Shown in pieces: positions 7,702-16,501 of a stretch of 64,000 bases of DNA (positions are counted from its first letter, which is position 1; the number at the start of each line of letters is the position of its first letter). Position numbers and translations under genes: made by a program. The stretch lies in the NCBI RefSeq assembly GCF_010731615.1, contig NZ_AP022618.1:620001-684000 (forward strand), written 5' to 3'. Below the pieces are notes generated by a model that was not told where the DNA came from, did no database searches, and worked only from the letters and a program-made list of their open reading frames with translations. The DNA is from Mycolicibacterium insubricum. Lineage in GTDB: Bacteria > Actinomycetota > Actinomycetes > Mycobacteriales > Mycobacteriaceae.

Positions 7702-8364
7702 GTGGAGGAGCCCGGTGAGTCGGCACTGCCGTCGCTGTCGGCGACGGGGTGGGCGCTGCTGGGCATGCTGTCCTACGAGAAAGAGCTCTCGGGCTACGAC
7801 ATCCGCAAGTGGATCCACTGGAGCATGCGGTTCTTCTACGGCAGTCCGGCGTTCAGTCAGATCTACGCGGAGCTGAAGAAGCTGGAGGCGCTGGGGTTGC
7901 TGACCTCTCGCGTCGACGGCGGCGGCGCACGGAATCGCCGGCTGTACAAGATCACCGAGAGCGGCCTGACCGCCGTCGCGCGCTGGGCGCGGGAGACGCC
8001 GGTCGAGCCGCCGTCCCTCAAGCATCCGGCCATCCTGCGGATCACCCTGGGGCACCTCAGCGACCCCGCCGCGCTCAAGGCCATGCTGCGGGAGCACCTC
8101 GCTTATGTCGACGAGATGCAGCGCGACGCCGAGAAGGAAGTGCGCTCGGCCGACGCGGACCCGGCCTGGGCGTACGCCAAGATCGCCCTGAACTGGTCGG
8201 AGCGGTACTACCGGGCCGAGCGGCAGCTGACGCTGCAGCTGATCGAGGACCTCGAGGACGCCGAGGCCAGGTTCCCGGCGGTGGGCGACGGCGGGAAGGT
8301 TCCGTGGCCGGATCCGGCCTACTGGTATGAGATCGAGCGCAAGGCCGACGCCGAAGAAGACTGA
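7702..8364 (+). CDS. PadR family transcriptional regulator
   Basis: A 220-aa winged-helix regulator. Residues 15-90 carry the PadR fold signature: ALLGMLSYEKELSGYDIRK, SPAFSQIYAELKKLEALGLL and RRLYKITESGL. A long C-terminal dimerisation region (AKIALNWSERYYRAERQL) follows. Such proteins usually repress nearby genes and release DNA on binding an aromatic or other small ligand. It converges on the KstD-like gene, 5 nt apart. The dyad at 10116-10137, between the two steroid-type genes, has ATGT/ACAT ends like PadR operators, so it is a candidate target (inference). Confidence 0.88.
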   Translation: MEEPGESALPSLSATGWALLGMLSYEKELSGYDIRKWIHWSMRFFYGSPAFSQIYAELKKLEALGLLTSRVDGGGARNRRLYKITESGLTAVARWARETPVEPPSLKHPAILRITLGHLSDPAALKAMLREHLAYVDEMQRDAEKEVRSADADPAWAYAKIALNWSERYYRAERQLTLQLIEDLEDAEARFPAVGDGGKVPWPDPAYWYEIERKADAEED

Positions 8365-8369
8365 CGCGG

Positions 8370-10076
8370 CTACGTCTTCCCGGCCGCATCGCGGGCCGCG
8401 ATGTATCCGTAAACCAGTCCCTGGGCGACCGTCGCTCCCGCGCCGGGGTACTTGTCGCCGAACGCATTTGCCGCGGTGTTGCCGATCGCATACAGCCCGG
8501 CGATGGCGCTGCCGTCGGAGCGCAGCACCCGAGCCCGGTCGTCGGCGCGCAGACCGCCGCAGGTGCCGAGGTCGCTGAGCACCATCTTGACCGCATAGAA
8601 CGGGCCCCTGACCAGTGGGCGCAGATTCGGGTTGGGGGTGACGGTCGGATCGCCGTAGTACCGGTCGTAGGCGCTGCGTCCCCGTCCGAAGTCGGGGTCT
8701 TCGCCGGCGAAAGCGCTTTCGTTGAATCGGGTTGCGGTGATGGAGAATTCGTCATTCGGAACACGCATCCTGTCGGCCAACTCGGTGAAGCTTTCTGCGC
8801 GAACGGCGATCCCGGCGGCGTACCAGTCCTTGGGGATCGGCATTCGCGGAAACAGCTCGGCGGCAAAGACATAACTGTTCCGGTACTGCTGGTCGAAGAC
8901 GATCCACATGGTCTGTACCGGGGTTCCGGCTGCTTCCAGCGCCAGGAGGCGCTGTCCGAAGCTCATGTAGTCGGTGGACTCGTTGGCAAACCGGCGGCCG
9001 TGCTGGTCGACGATGAAGGAACCCGGCAGGGATCGTTCGGCCAGCATGACGGCCGGTGCGCTTCCGGGCATCGGCGCCACGGCGGGGAACCACCAGGACT
9101 GGTCCATCAACGCGGTATCGGCTCCGGCGGCCTGCCCGGCGCGAATGGCGTCACCGGTGTTGGAAGTGGCACCGAGGCTGAAGTTGGCTGCTAGCGAGGG
9201 GGATTGGAACTGCCACCGCATGTCCATGTTGTGGTCGAAGCCGCCGGCGGCGAGCACCACACCGCGGCGGGCAGTGACGGTGAGTCGGGTCCCGTCGTGC
9301 TCCACTACCGCACCGGTGACACCACGGTCATCGCTGATCAGCTCGATCAGCGAGGTGTTCAGCCAGATCGGGATTCCGGCGCGCAGCGCTCCGGCGAACA
9401 GCCCCGCTGCCAGCGCTTGACCGCCGGCGGCGTAGCGACGCCCCAGCGCCAGGCCACCGACGCCCTGAGCGAGTCTCTTGATGAACGTGGGTAAGCCCTT
9501 ACGCGGCACCCGGCTGACCAGGTTCATCCACCGGTAGTCCGCACCCGTCGTCGGCATCGGCAGTGCGGCTTCCATCAGGCCCGGTCGCAGATCCTTCCGG
9601 TACGGACCCAACACGGAGGTGTCCAGCGGCCGACACTCACAGGTTCGCCCGGCCGCCGATCCGCCGGGCCGCTCCGGGTGGTAGTCGGCGTAGTCCCGGG
9701 CCCAGAACAGTTTCATCGGCGTCGTCCGGCGCAGCATCTCCACGGTCGCGGCCACGTGGTCCAGATATGCCGTCGACCGCGAGGCCGGAGCAGATTCGCC
9801 GACGACGTCCTCGAGGTAGCTGCGGGCCCGATCGGCCGGATCGAGTCCGCCGCACTCGGCGATCACCGGGCTGGCGGGCAACCACAGTGCGCCGCCGGAG
9901 CGGGCCGTCGACCCGCCCACGTACTCCGACTTCTCCACCACCAGCACCGAAAGACCGAGTTCGCGGGCCGTCAGCGCGGCCGCGAGGCCGGTGCCCGATC
10001 CGACGACCACCAGGTCGACTTCGGTGTCGACGATCGCCTGGCCCGACGGGATGGTGCGGTGGCTGGTAGCGGTCAC
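8370..10076 (-). CDS. FAD-binding 3-ketosteroid delta1-dehydrogenase-like protein
   Basis: A 568-aa flavoprotein of the KstD/fumarate-reductase-like family. FAD-binding GSGTGLAAAL is at residues 26-35, followed by VVEKSEYVGGSTARSGGALW. Near the C-terminus DLGTCGGLRAD, LYAIGNTAANAFGDKYPGAGAT and GYIAARDAAG match the KstD ending. KstD introduces the C1-C2 double bond in the steroid A ring, one of two steps that open ring B. The start is GTG. It is divergent from a KshA-like gene, the other half of that reaction pair, which supports a steroid-like substrate. Specificity may differ from 4-androstenedione. Confidence 0.78.
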   Translation of the reverse strand: MTATSHRTIPSGQAIVDTEVDLVVVGSGTGLAAALTARELGLSVLVVEKSEYVGGSTARSGGALWLPASPVIAECGGLDPADRARSYLEDVVGESAPASRSTAYLDHVAATVEMLRRTTPMKLFWARDYADYHPERPGGSAAGRTCECRPLDTSVLGPYRKDLRPGLMEAALPMPTTGADYRWMNLVSRVPRKGLPTFIKRLAQGVGGLALGRRYAAGGQALAAGLFAGALRAGIPIWLNTSLIELISDDRGVTGAVVEHDGTRLTVTARRGVVLAAGGFDHNMDMRWQFQSPSLAANFSLGATSNTGDAIRAGQAAGADTALMDQSWWFPAVAPMPGSAPAVMLAERSLPGSFIVDQHGRRFANESTDYMSFGQRLLALEAAGTPVQTMWIVFDQQYRNSYVFAAELFPRMPIPKDWYAAGIAVRAESFTELADRMRVPNDEFSITATRFNESAFAGEDPDFGRGRSAYDRYYGDPTVTPNPNLRPLVRGPFYAVKMVLSDLGTCGGLRADDRARVLRSDGSAIAGLYAIGNTAANAFGDKYPGAGATVAQGLVYGYIAARDAAGKT

Positions 10077-10115
10077 GCCGCTGACGATAAGGCCGAGGTC
10101 GACACCGCAAGACGA

Positions 10116-10137
10116 AATGTCCTATTGAGCGGACATT
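10116..10137. promoter_or_regulatory. Dyad operator between KstD-like and KshA-like genes
   Basis: AATGTCC, 8 nt, GGACATT: perfect 7-bp arms in the 128-bp divergent promoter region. Its location suggests joint control of both genes. ATGT/ACAT ends recall PadR sites, but the spacing differs from the classical 8 nt. Confidence 0.55.
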
Positions 10138-10204
10138 CGGCTCCCCGCGCGCTGACCGGCGACGTTCAATGGGAAGGACGGCCCCGAAATTCGAAGGATG
10201 AGCT

Positions 10205-11350
10205 ATGACGACGCAACCGGAAGCCGGCGAGGTGCGGGCGATCGAGCGAGGCTCGGTTCCGACGAGGTTCGCCCGGGGCTGGCACTGCCTCGGCCTGACC
10301 CGCGACTTCGCCGACGGGAACCCACACCAGATCAATGCCTTCGGCCAGAAGCTCGTGGTGTTCCGCGGCGAGGACGGCACGATCAACGTGCTCGACGGGT
10401 ACTGCCGGCACATGGGCGGCGACCTGTCGCAGGGCACGGTGAAGGGCAACGAGATCGCCTGCCCGTTCCACGATTGGCGATGGGGTGGTGACGGACGCTG
10501 CAAGCTGGTGCCCTACGCCAAGCGCACCCCACGGCTCGCCCGGACCAACGCCTGGACGACGCTGCAGCAGGACGGCATGTTGTTCGTGTGGAACGACCCG
10601 GAGCGCAATCCGCCGCCCGACGACGTCGCCATCCCTCGTATCGAGGCGGCCGGCAGCGACGGCTGGACCGACTGGCACTGGTACACCACGGTGGTCCACA
10701 CCAACTGCCGCGAGCTCATCGACAACGTGGTCGACATGGCGCACTTCTATTACATTCACGGGTCGCTGCCCAACCACTTCAAGAACATCTTCGAAGGCCA
10801 TGTCGCGACCCAGTACATGAACGCCGGCCACCGGCCGGATGTCGAAGACGCCGAGGGCGCCAAGCTGTTGGGTACCACCTCCGTGGCCTCCTATTACGGG
10901 CCGTCGTTCATGATCGACGACCTGACCTACGCCTACGCGGAGTTCGACCAACGCACCATCCTGATCAACTGCCACTATCCGATCGACGCGAATTCTTTTG
11001 TGCTGCAATACGGCATTATGGTCGAGAAGAATGCGGCACTGCCCGAGGAGCTGGCCATGCAGATCGCGGTGGCGTTGGGCGACTGGGTGAAGATGGGGTT
11101 CGAGCAGGATGTCGAGATCTGGCGTAACAAGACCCGGATCGACAATCCGCTTCTGGTGGAGGAGGACGGCCCGGTCTACCAGCTCCGCCGCTGGTATGAG
11201 CAGTTCTACGTCGACGTCGCCGAGGTGACGGCGGACATGGTCGACCGGTTCGAGTTCGAACTCGACACCACCCGGCCGATGGAGGTCTGGAGCAAGGAAA
11301 TCGACGCGAACATGGCGGCGCGAGCGGGCGTGGCCGCGCCGCAGGGGTGA
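10205..11350 (+). CDS. kshA: Rieske oxygenase, 3-ketosteroid 9alpha-hydroxylase KshA-like
   Basis: A 381-aa terminal oxygenase. The Rieske cluster ligands Cys67, His69, Cys86 and His89 are visible in YCRHMGGDLSQG and CPFHDWRWGGDGRC. The mononuclear iron site follows as NVVDMAHFYYIHG (Asn174, Asp177, His180, His185). Length and motifs match KshA, which hydroxylates C9 of 3-ketosteroids with electrons from the reductase KshB; no reductase gene is in the window. An AAGGATGAG ribosome site precedes ATG 10205. Divergent from the KstD-like gene and coupled to a small Cys protein. A paralogue with a different steroid or terpenoid substrate is possible. Confidence 0.85.
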   Translation: MTTQPEAGEVRAIERGSVPTRFARGWHCLGLTRDFADGNPHQINAFGQKLVVFRGEDGTINVLDGYCRHMGGDLSQGTVKGNEIACPFHDWRWGGDGRCKLVPYAKRTPRLARTNAWTTLQQDGMLFVWNDPERNPPPDDVAIPRIEAAGSDGWTDWHWYTTVVHTNCRELIDNVVDMAHFYYIHGSLPNHFKNIFEGHVATQYMNAGHRPDVEDAEGAKLLGTTSVASYYGPSFMIDDLTYAYAEFDQRTILINCHYPIDANSFVLQYGIMVEKNAALPEELAMQIAVALGDWVKMGFEQDVEIWRNKTRIDNPLLVEEDGPVYQLRRWYEQFYVDVAEVTADMVDRFEFELDTTRPMEVWSKEIDANMAARAGVAAPQG

Positions 11351-11631
11351 CGGTGACGGTGCGCCGCGACAATCGACTCGACGACGCCCCGATGACGCCG
11401 GTAATGTGCCGACGCTGCGGGGCCGGGGTCCAGGTGCGCAAGAGCAGCTGGCAGCAGACTAGTGTGCAATGGACCGACATGGCGATGCGCCGATGCGAAG
11501 AACGCTGTGAGGCAGCATCATTGACCACGGGGGCCAGGCCGATGCTGTTCCTGGCCTGCTCGGCCCTGAATGATTCCATCGCCAATGCCGTGCGGACCGG
11601 GACACTCGCGCTCGTCGACGAATCCCGGTAG
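11347..11631 (+). CDS. Small Cys-rich protein coupled to the KshA-like gene
   Basis: A 94-aa protein whose GTG start overlaps the TGA of the Rieske oxygenase (GTGA), so translation is likely coupled. It contains MCRRCGAG (CxxC at about residues 20-24), then RRCEERCEA (CxxxC) and ACSALND. The Cys spacing suggests a small zinc-ribbon or iron-sulfur protein. I do not recognise a named family. Being coupled to an oxygenase, it might serve cluster assembly or electron transfer, but that is a guess. Confidence 0.65.
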   Translation: MTVTVRRDNRLDDAPMTPVMCRRCGAGVQVRKSSWQQTSVQWTDMAMRRCEERCEAASLTTGARPMLFLACSALNDSIANAVRTGTLALVDESR

Positions 11632-11648
11632 CCGCGCCGGCCGAGCGC

Positions 11649-12650
11649 TCAATCCGGCAACCGGGGCGGCTCCTGTCGGGTCAGCACCCGGGCGCGGTCG
11701 GCCATCGCCGACCCGACCTGCGCGGGCTGCCGATGCAGCGACTCGCGCAGCGCAGTGGCCACGTCGCGGTGCGCGCGCTGTGCGAGGTCGAGTGCCGGCA
11801 TGGTCAGGAAGCCGTGAATCGCGCCGTCGTAGTGCAGCCGCACGGTCGGCACCCCGGCGCGCGACAGCGCGTCGAGATAGGCCAGGCCCTCGTCGCGCAG
11901 CGGGTCGTGGCCGGCGATCACCACGACGGCCGGTGGCAGCCCGGTCAGATCCGCGTGCAGCGGTGCGGCATAGGGATGTTCGCGATCGCCGATGTTCGGC
12001 ACGTACTGATCCCAGTACCACTGCATGGCCGTGCGCGAGTTGTAGAACCCCTGCCCGAAGAGCCGGTAGGAGTCGGTGGTGAAATCGGCGTCGAGGACCG
12101 GATACAGCAGCAGTTGCGCGGCGATCGGCGGCCCACCCCGATCGCGGGCCATCAGCGCCGTGACGGCGGCCAGGTTGGCACCGGCGCTGTCGCCGCCCAC
12201 CACCACCCGCGACGGGTCGGCGCCGAGTTCGGCGGCGGCCGCCGCGGCCCAGCAGGTGGTGGCGTAGACGTCCTCGGCGGCGGTCGGCCAGCGGTGTTCC
12301 GGTGCACGGCGGTAGCCCACCGAAACCACCACGCACGACGCAAGGTTCGCCAGGCGACGGCACAGCCCGTCGTGGCTGTCGAGGTCGCAGAAGACGAACC
12401 CGCCGCCGTGCGCGTACACCAGCAGGGGCAGCGGACCGGGCGCGGAAGGCCGGTACACCCGCACGTCGATGTGCCCGTCGGACATGGGAATCCGATGGTC
12501 GGCGACGGAGGAGACGGCTTCCGGGTCCGGATTGAGGGCTAGGCGGCCACGGATCGCGGCGCGGGCCGCGGCGCCGGTCATGGTGTGCACCGGCGGGAAC
12601 CCGGCATCGAGATCGCCGAGCAGCGCGGCGATCTGGGGATCGAGGGTCAT
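11649..12650 (-). CDS. Alpha/beta hydrolase of the hormone-sensitive-lipase family
   Basis: A 333-aa esterase. HGGG (81-84) forms the oxyanion hole, GDSAG (153-157) holds the nucleophile Ser155, and Asp249 (AGHDPLRD) and His279 (AIHGF) complete the triad. This is the HSL or family IV pattern. ATG 12650 overlaps the stop of the upstream IclR gene as ATGA, which fixes the start and implies coupling. Next to a Baeyer-Villiger monooxygenase it could hydrolyse the ester that enzyme makes. That pairing is known for ketone and steroid side-chain breakdown, but it is inferred here. Confidence 0.9.
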   Translation of the reverse strand: MTLDPQIAALLGDLDAGFPPVHTMTGAAARAAIRGRLALNPDPEAVSSVADHRIPMSDGHIDVRVYRPSAPGPLPLLVYAHGGGFVFCDLDSHDGLCRRLANLASCVVVSVGYRRAPEHRWPTAAEDVYATTCWAAAAAAELGADPSRVVVGGDSAGANLAAVTALMARDRGGPPIAAQLLLYPVLDADFTTDSYRLFGQGFYNSRTAMQWYWDQYVPNIGDREHPYAAPLHADLTGLPPAVVVIAGHDPLRDEGLAYLDALSRAGVPTVRLHYDGAIHGFLTMPALDLAQRAHRDVATALRESLHRQPAQVGSAMADRARVLTRQEPPRLPD

Positions 12651-13471
12651 GCGAGCTGCAGGGCCGCCGTCGGCCGGGGTGCCGGAACGCCGCGCAGCGG
12701 CCGCAGCGACTGCAGGGTGGGCGGGACACCGTCTTGCGCTGTGCGCCAGATGCCCATGGCCGTCATCCGCACGGGTGCGCTCAGCCGCTGGTCGAAGGAC
12801 AGGCGATGGACCGGGCCGCACACCGAGACCGCGGCGACGGCGTGACCGGCCGGGCCGATCGGTGCGGCCACACAACCGAATCCGAGCACCGCCTCCTCGC
12901 GCTCGAAGGCCACCCCGTGTGCGCGGACCCGGGCCAGTTGCGCGGACAGTTGCGCCGCCGATCCGATCGAGAACCGGGTCCTGCGGGTCACCAAACCCGC
13001 GGCTGCGCCCGGATCGTCGGCCAGCAGAGCCTTGCCCACCGCCGTGCAGTGCGCCGGGTGCCGCTCGCCGACTCGGGTGGGGACCGCCGCCGCCAACTCG
13101 TCGCCGATCTTGTCCACGATGACCACGTCTGCGCCGTCGAGCACGGCGAGATGAACGACGAGGCCGGTCGCGCCGTGCAGGTCGCGCAGCAGCGGAGTCG
13201 CGGCGCGGTGCAGCCGATCCTGATGCAGCGCCAGCGAGCCCAGCTCGACCAGCCGCATTCCCAGCTGGTAGTCGCGTCCGTCCCGGCGCATCCAGCGCAG
13301 CTGGACGAGTCGTTCGAGCATGCGGTGCGCCGACGAGCGGGGCAGGCCGGTGCGGCGAACGATCTGGGCCAGGGTGAGCCGCCCGGGGCCGTCGAAGGCC
13401 TCCAGCAGCAACGCGACGCGGTCGATGATCGCGCTGGGTGTCTCGCCGACTGTCGTGGCAACCGGTGGCAT
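12647..13471 (-). CDS. IclR family transcriptional regulator
   Basis: A 274-aa regulator. An N-terminal winged helix (LLLEAFDGPGRLTLAQIVRRTGLPRSSAHRMLERL, about residues 20-55) is followed by the IclR effector domain (HLAVLDGADVVIVDKIG, HCTAVGKALLA, AVSVCGPVHRL). ATG 13471 is chosen for its AGGAG ribosome site; the longer upstream frame crosses the palindrome at 13497-13515 and is unlikely to be coding. It forms an operon with the downstream esterase (ATGA overlap). The effector is probably a metabolite of the local catabolic pathway. Confidence 0.9.
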   Translation of the reverse strand: MPPVATTVGETPSAIIDRVALLLEAFDGPGRLTLAQIVRRTGLPRSSAHRMLERLVQLRWMRRDGRDYQLGMRLVELGSLALHQDRLHRAATPLLRDLHGATGLVVHLAVLDGADVVIVDKIGDELAAAVPTRVGERHPAHCTAVGKALLADDPGAAAGLVTRRTRFSIGSAAQLSAQLARVRAHGVAFEREEAVLGFGCVAAPIGPAGHAVAAVSVCGPVHRLSFDQRLSAPVRMTAMGIWRTAQDGVPPTLQSLRPLRGVPAPRPTAALQLA

Positions 13472-13496
13472 TGGGCTCCTCCGCCTGATACGCGAT

Positions 13497-13515
13497 ATAT
13501 GACTAATAGTCATAT
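13497..13515. promoter_or_regulatory. Perfect 19-bp palindrome upstream of the IclR gene
   Basis: ATATGACTAATAGTCATAT: 9-bp arms around a central A, 26 nt before the IclR start codon. It is AT-rich in a GC-rich region. Best reading is the autoregulatory operator of the IclR protein. Confidence 0.7.
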
Positions 13516-13577
13516 TGGTACTCAAACCATAGCGGCTGTGGGCGGCATCACACAAGAGCCGTGGCGGTGACCCCCGG

Positions 13578-14759
13578 TCAGATCATCGCCCGCAGCGGAC
13601 CCTCGGGATCCACGCCCAGCGAGCTCAGTGCCGAGGCGTGGTAGACGGTGCTGGGAACGTGGATCGCGTGCAGATGCCCGACGTGCACATCGCGCCAGTA
13701 CCGCTGCAGTGGCTTGTCCATCCGGGCCGCGTTTCCGCCGCAGCGCGCAAAGATCTCGTCGACCGCGGAGACCGCGCGCCAGACCGAGCGGATCTGGGTG
13801 CGACGCCCCGCCGCGCGATCCTCGAACGACACCTCCCGCCCGGAGTCCACGATGTCGAAGATCCGGTCGGCGTTGGCCAGCAGTTCTTGGCGGGCGGCGT
13901 TGATGTCGGCGGCCGCCTCGGCGATCGCGAACATGACGTACGGGTCGTCCTTGATGGCCACCCCGCTGGAGTTCACCCGCTCCCGCTGGTAGTCGAGGGC
14001 GGCACCGAGTGCACCCTCGGCGATGCCGATGGTCGCTGCGCTGATCCCCAGGGGGAACATCGTGGACCACGGCATCAGGTACAGCGTCTCGGTCATCCCG
14101 GCCTCACGCTGGGCGGTGCCATCCATCACCTTCGTCGCGTCCATCGTCCGGTACGACGGGACGAACGCGTCCGTGACGATGACGTCCTTGGAACCGGTGC
14201 CGCGCAGCCCCACGACGTTCCACGAGTCCTCGACGATCTGGTAGTCGGCACGGGGCAGGATCATGTGCAACATTTGCGGCGGCATGACCGGCCGGCCCTC
14301 GTCGTCGCCGAGCAGCGCGCCCAGGAAGATCCACTCACAGTGGTCCGTGCCGGAACTGAACTGCCAGCGGCCGTTGAAGATATAGCCGCCGTCAACTGGG
14401 CGCGCCACACCCTGGGGCGCATACGGGGACGCCACCCAGGTGTCGACGTCTTCCGCCCAGATCTCCGCGGCGACAGCGGGATCTGCATAGGCGAGTTGAT
14501 AGGGGTGCACCCCGACGACACCGTTGATCCACCCGGCGGCCGGATCCAGTGCGGCGGTGGCCATGACGGTCTCGGCGAACTCGCGCGGGTGGACCTCGAG
14601 GCCGCCGTGCTTCTTGGGCTGCAGCAGGCGGATGTTGCCCGCGGTCTTCATCAGCGCGACGGTCTCATCGGTGAGCTTGCCGATCTCCTCGGCCTCGGCG
14701 GCCTGATCGCGCAGCCGGTCGGCGATGTCACGTACGCGGTCGATTACCAGGTCGGTCAT
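13578..14759 (-). CDS. HsaA-like flavin-dependent monooxygenase (acyl-CoA dehydrogenase fold)
   Basis: A 393-aa protein of the group D flavin monooxygenases. The sequence shows IRLLQPKKHGGLEVHPREFAE, WINGVVGVHPYQLA, a WQFSSGTDHCEWIFLGA strand, WNVVGLRGTGSKDV and a C-terminal DEIFARCGGNAAR helix. This layout and length match HsaA, the oxygenase that hydroxylates the 3-HSA phenol in steroid degradation with FMNH2 from HsaB. No HsaB-like reductase is seen nearby. It lies 106 nt upstream of the IclR gene on the same strand. Substrate is uncertain; a phenolic or other aromatic compound is likely. Confidence 0.78.
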   Translation of the reverse strand: MTDLVIDRVRDIADRLRDQAAEAEEIGKLTDETVALMKTAGNIRLLQPKKHGGLEVHPREFAETVMATAALDPAAGWINGVVGVHPYQLAYADPAVAAEIWAEDVDTWVASPYAPQGVARPVDGGYIFNGRWQFSSGTDHCEWIFLGALLGDDEGRPVMPPQMLHMILPRADYQIVEDSWNVVGLRGTGSKDVIVTDAFVPSYRTMDATKVMDGTAQREAGMTETLYLMPWSTMFPLGISAATIGIAEGALGAALDYQRERVNSSGVAIKDDPYVMFAIAEAAADINAARQELLANADRIFDIVDSGREVSFEDRAAGRRTQIRSVWRAVSAVDEIFARCGGNAARMDKPLQRYWRDVHVGHLHAIHVPSTVYHASALSSLGVDPEGPLRAMI

Positions 14760-14825
14760 CCTGTGGTCCTATCGTCGATGCCTGTAGTGGATGGTCTACC
14801 GCGCGGCGCGGCGCGGCGGGGCGGA

Positions 14826-14842
14826 TTCCCGGTCAGCGGGAA
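14826..14842. promoter_or_regulatory. Inverted repeat between HsaA-like and BVMO genes
   Basis: TTCCCG, 5 nt, CGGGAA in the 125-bp divergent promoter region. Possible operator shared by both genes; arms are short. Confidence 0.35.
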
Positions 14843-14870
14843 ATCTCGGCCGGCGACGGTTGCGAGCGCC

Positions 14871-14876
14871 TACCGT
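14871..14876 (+). promoter_or_regulatory. Leaderless-type -10 box for the BVMO gene
   Basis: TACCGT, then 8 nt, then GTG 14885, with no Shine-Dalgarno. Confidence 0.35.
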
Positions 14877-14884
14877 GAGGCGCC

Positions 14885-16501
14885 GTGAGCAGTGCAGCGC
14901 GGACCCAGGTTGACGTCGTCGTGGTGGGCGCCGGTTTCGCCGGCGTGTATGCGCTGCACAAGTTGCGGTCCCAAGGGCTGGCGGTCCGGGTGTTCGAGAG
15001 CGCACCCAGCGTCGGCGGTACCTGGTACTACAACCGTTATCCCGGTGCCCGCTGCGATGTGGAGAGTGTCGACTACTGCTACTCGTTTTCCGACGAACTG
15101 CAACAGGAATGGACGTGGACCGAGAAGTACGCCACCCAGGGTGAGATCCTGCGCTACATCAATTGGGTTGTCGACAAGCTGGATCTGCGGACGGCGATCA
15201 CGTTCGGCACCCGGGTCACCGGTGTGGTGCTCGACGAGGCGAACCTGCGCTGGACCGTGACGACCGACACCGGGGCGCGGGTGGAGGCACGGTTCGTCGT
15301 CATGGCCACCGGGCCGCTGTCGGCGGCGTTGACCCCGCAGTTTCCCGGGCTGGATAGCTTCGCCGGGGCGGTCTTTCACACCGCGTACTGGCCGGAGGAG
15401 CCCGTCGACTTCACCGGCAAGCGGGTGGCCGTCATCGGAACCGGGTCCTCGGGCATCCAGTGCATCCCGATCATCGCCGAACAGGCCGAGCAGCTCTACG
15501 TGTTCCAGCGAACCCCGAATTACAGTGTGCCGGCGGGGAATCGACCGCTATCCGCTGGGGAGATCAGCGAGATCAAGGCGAATTACCCAGAGCGGCGACG
15601 CAAATCGTGGCGCAGCGGCGGCGGGTCGCCACACGTCGCGCACCCGAAGCCGACCATGGAGGCCACACCTCAGGAGCGGCGCGCGGCATTCGAGGAGCGC
15701 TGGGAACTCGGGGGAGTGCTGTTCTCGAAGACCTTCGGTGACCAGATGATCTCGCTGGAGGCCAACGATCAGGCGCGGCTGTTCTACGAGGAGAAGATAC
15801 TCGCCCTGATCGACGATCCCGATGTCGCCGAACTGCTGATCCCCCGCGGCTATCCGATCGGAACCAAGCGAATCTGTACCGACACCAACTACTTTGCGAC
15901 GTTCAACAAGCCGAATGTGACGCTGATCAGTGTCCGGAACACACCCATCGAGTCCTTCGACAGCACCGGAATCAACACCACCGACGCCCACTACGACATC
16001 GACGCGTTGGTGCTGGCCACCGGATTCGACGCGTTGACGGGTGCGCTGGCCAAGATCGACATCGTCGGGCGTGGTGGCCGGACGCTCGCCGAGGACTGGG
16101 CGCAGGGCCCGCGCACCTATCTGGGACTGGCCACCGACGGCTTCCCCAACCTGTTCCTGATTTCCGGACCGGGTGCGCCGGCGGTGCTGGCGAATATGGT
16201 GCTGCACGCCGAGGCGCACGTGAACTGGATCTCCGAGGCCATCGCCTACCTCGACGACCGCGGCATCACCGCGCTGGAACCGACCGCCCGCGCCGTCGAA
16301 GACTGGCTCGCCGAATGCGCCGAGCGTGCCGAGGCCACCCTGTTCACCCGCGCGGACTCCTGGTACCTGGGCGCCAACGTGCCCGGCAAGCCGCGCACGT
16401 TCATGCTCTTCATCGGCGGCTTCGGGGTCTACCTGGATATCTGCGACGAGGTTGCCGCCGCCGGGTACCGGGGATTTGAGCTGGTGCGGGCGCCGAGCTG
16501 A
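14885..16501 (+). CDS. Flavin-containing Baeyer-Villiger monooxygenase
   Basis: A 538-aa enzyme with two Rossmann motifs: GAGFAG (residues 15-20) for FAD and GTGSSG near residue 188 for NADPH. Between them is the Baeyer-Villiger fingerprint FAGAVFHTAYWP (about 159-170). GGTWYYNRYPGARCDVES is also typical. These enzymes insert one oxygen next to a ketone to make an ester or lactone. The neighbouring HSL esterase could cleave the product. The GTG start fits a leaderless promoter. Natural substrates are not predictable; cyclic ketones or a steroid C20 ketone are reasonable in this context. Confidence 0.9.
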   Translation: MSSAARTQVDVVVVGAGFAGVYALHKLRSQGLAVRVFESAPSVGGTWYYNRYPGARCDVESVDYCYSFSDELQQEWTWTEKYATQGEILRYINWVVDKLDLRTAITFGTRVTGVVLDEANLRWTVTTDTGARVEARFVVMATGPLSAALTPQFPGLDSFAGAVFHTAYWPEEPVDFTGKRVAVIGTGSSGIQCIPIIAEQAEQLYVFQRTPNYSVPAGNRPLSAGEISEIKANYPERRRKSWRSGGGSPHVAHPKPTMEATPQERRAAFEERWELGGVLFSKTFGDQMISLEANDQARLFYEEKILALIDDPDVAELLIPRGYPIGTKRICTDTNYFATFNKPNVTLISVRNTPIESFDSTGINTTDAHYDIDALVLATGFDALTGALAKIDIVGRGGRTLAEDWAQGPRTYLGLATDGFPNLFLISGPGAPAVLANMVLHAEAHVNWISEAIAYLDDRGITALEPTARAVEDWLAECAERAEATLFTRADSWYLGANVPGKPRTFMLFIGGFGVYLDICDEVAAAGYRGFELVRAPS

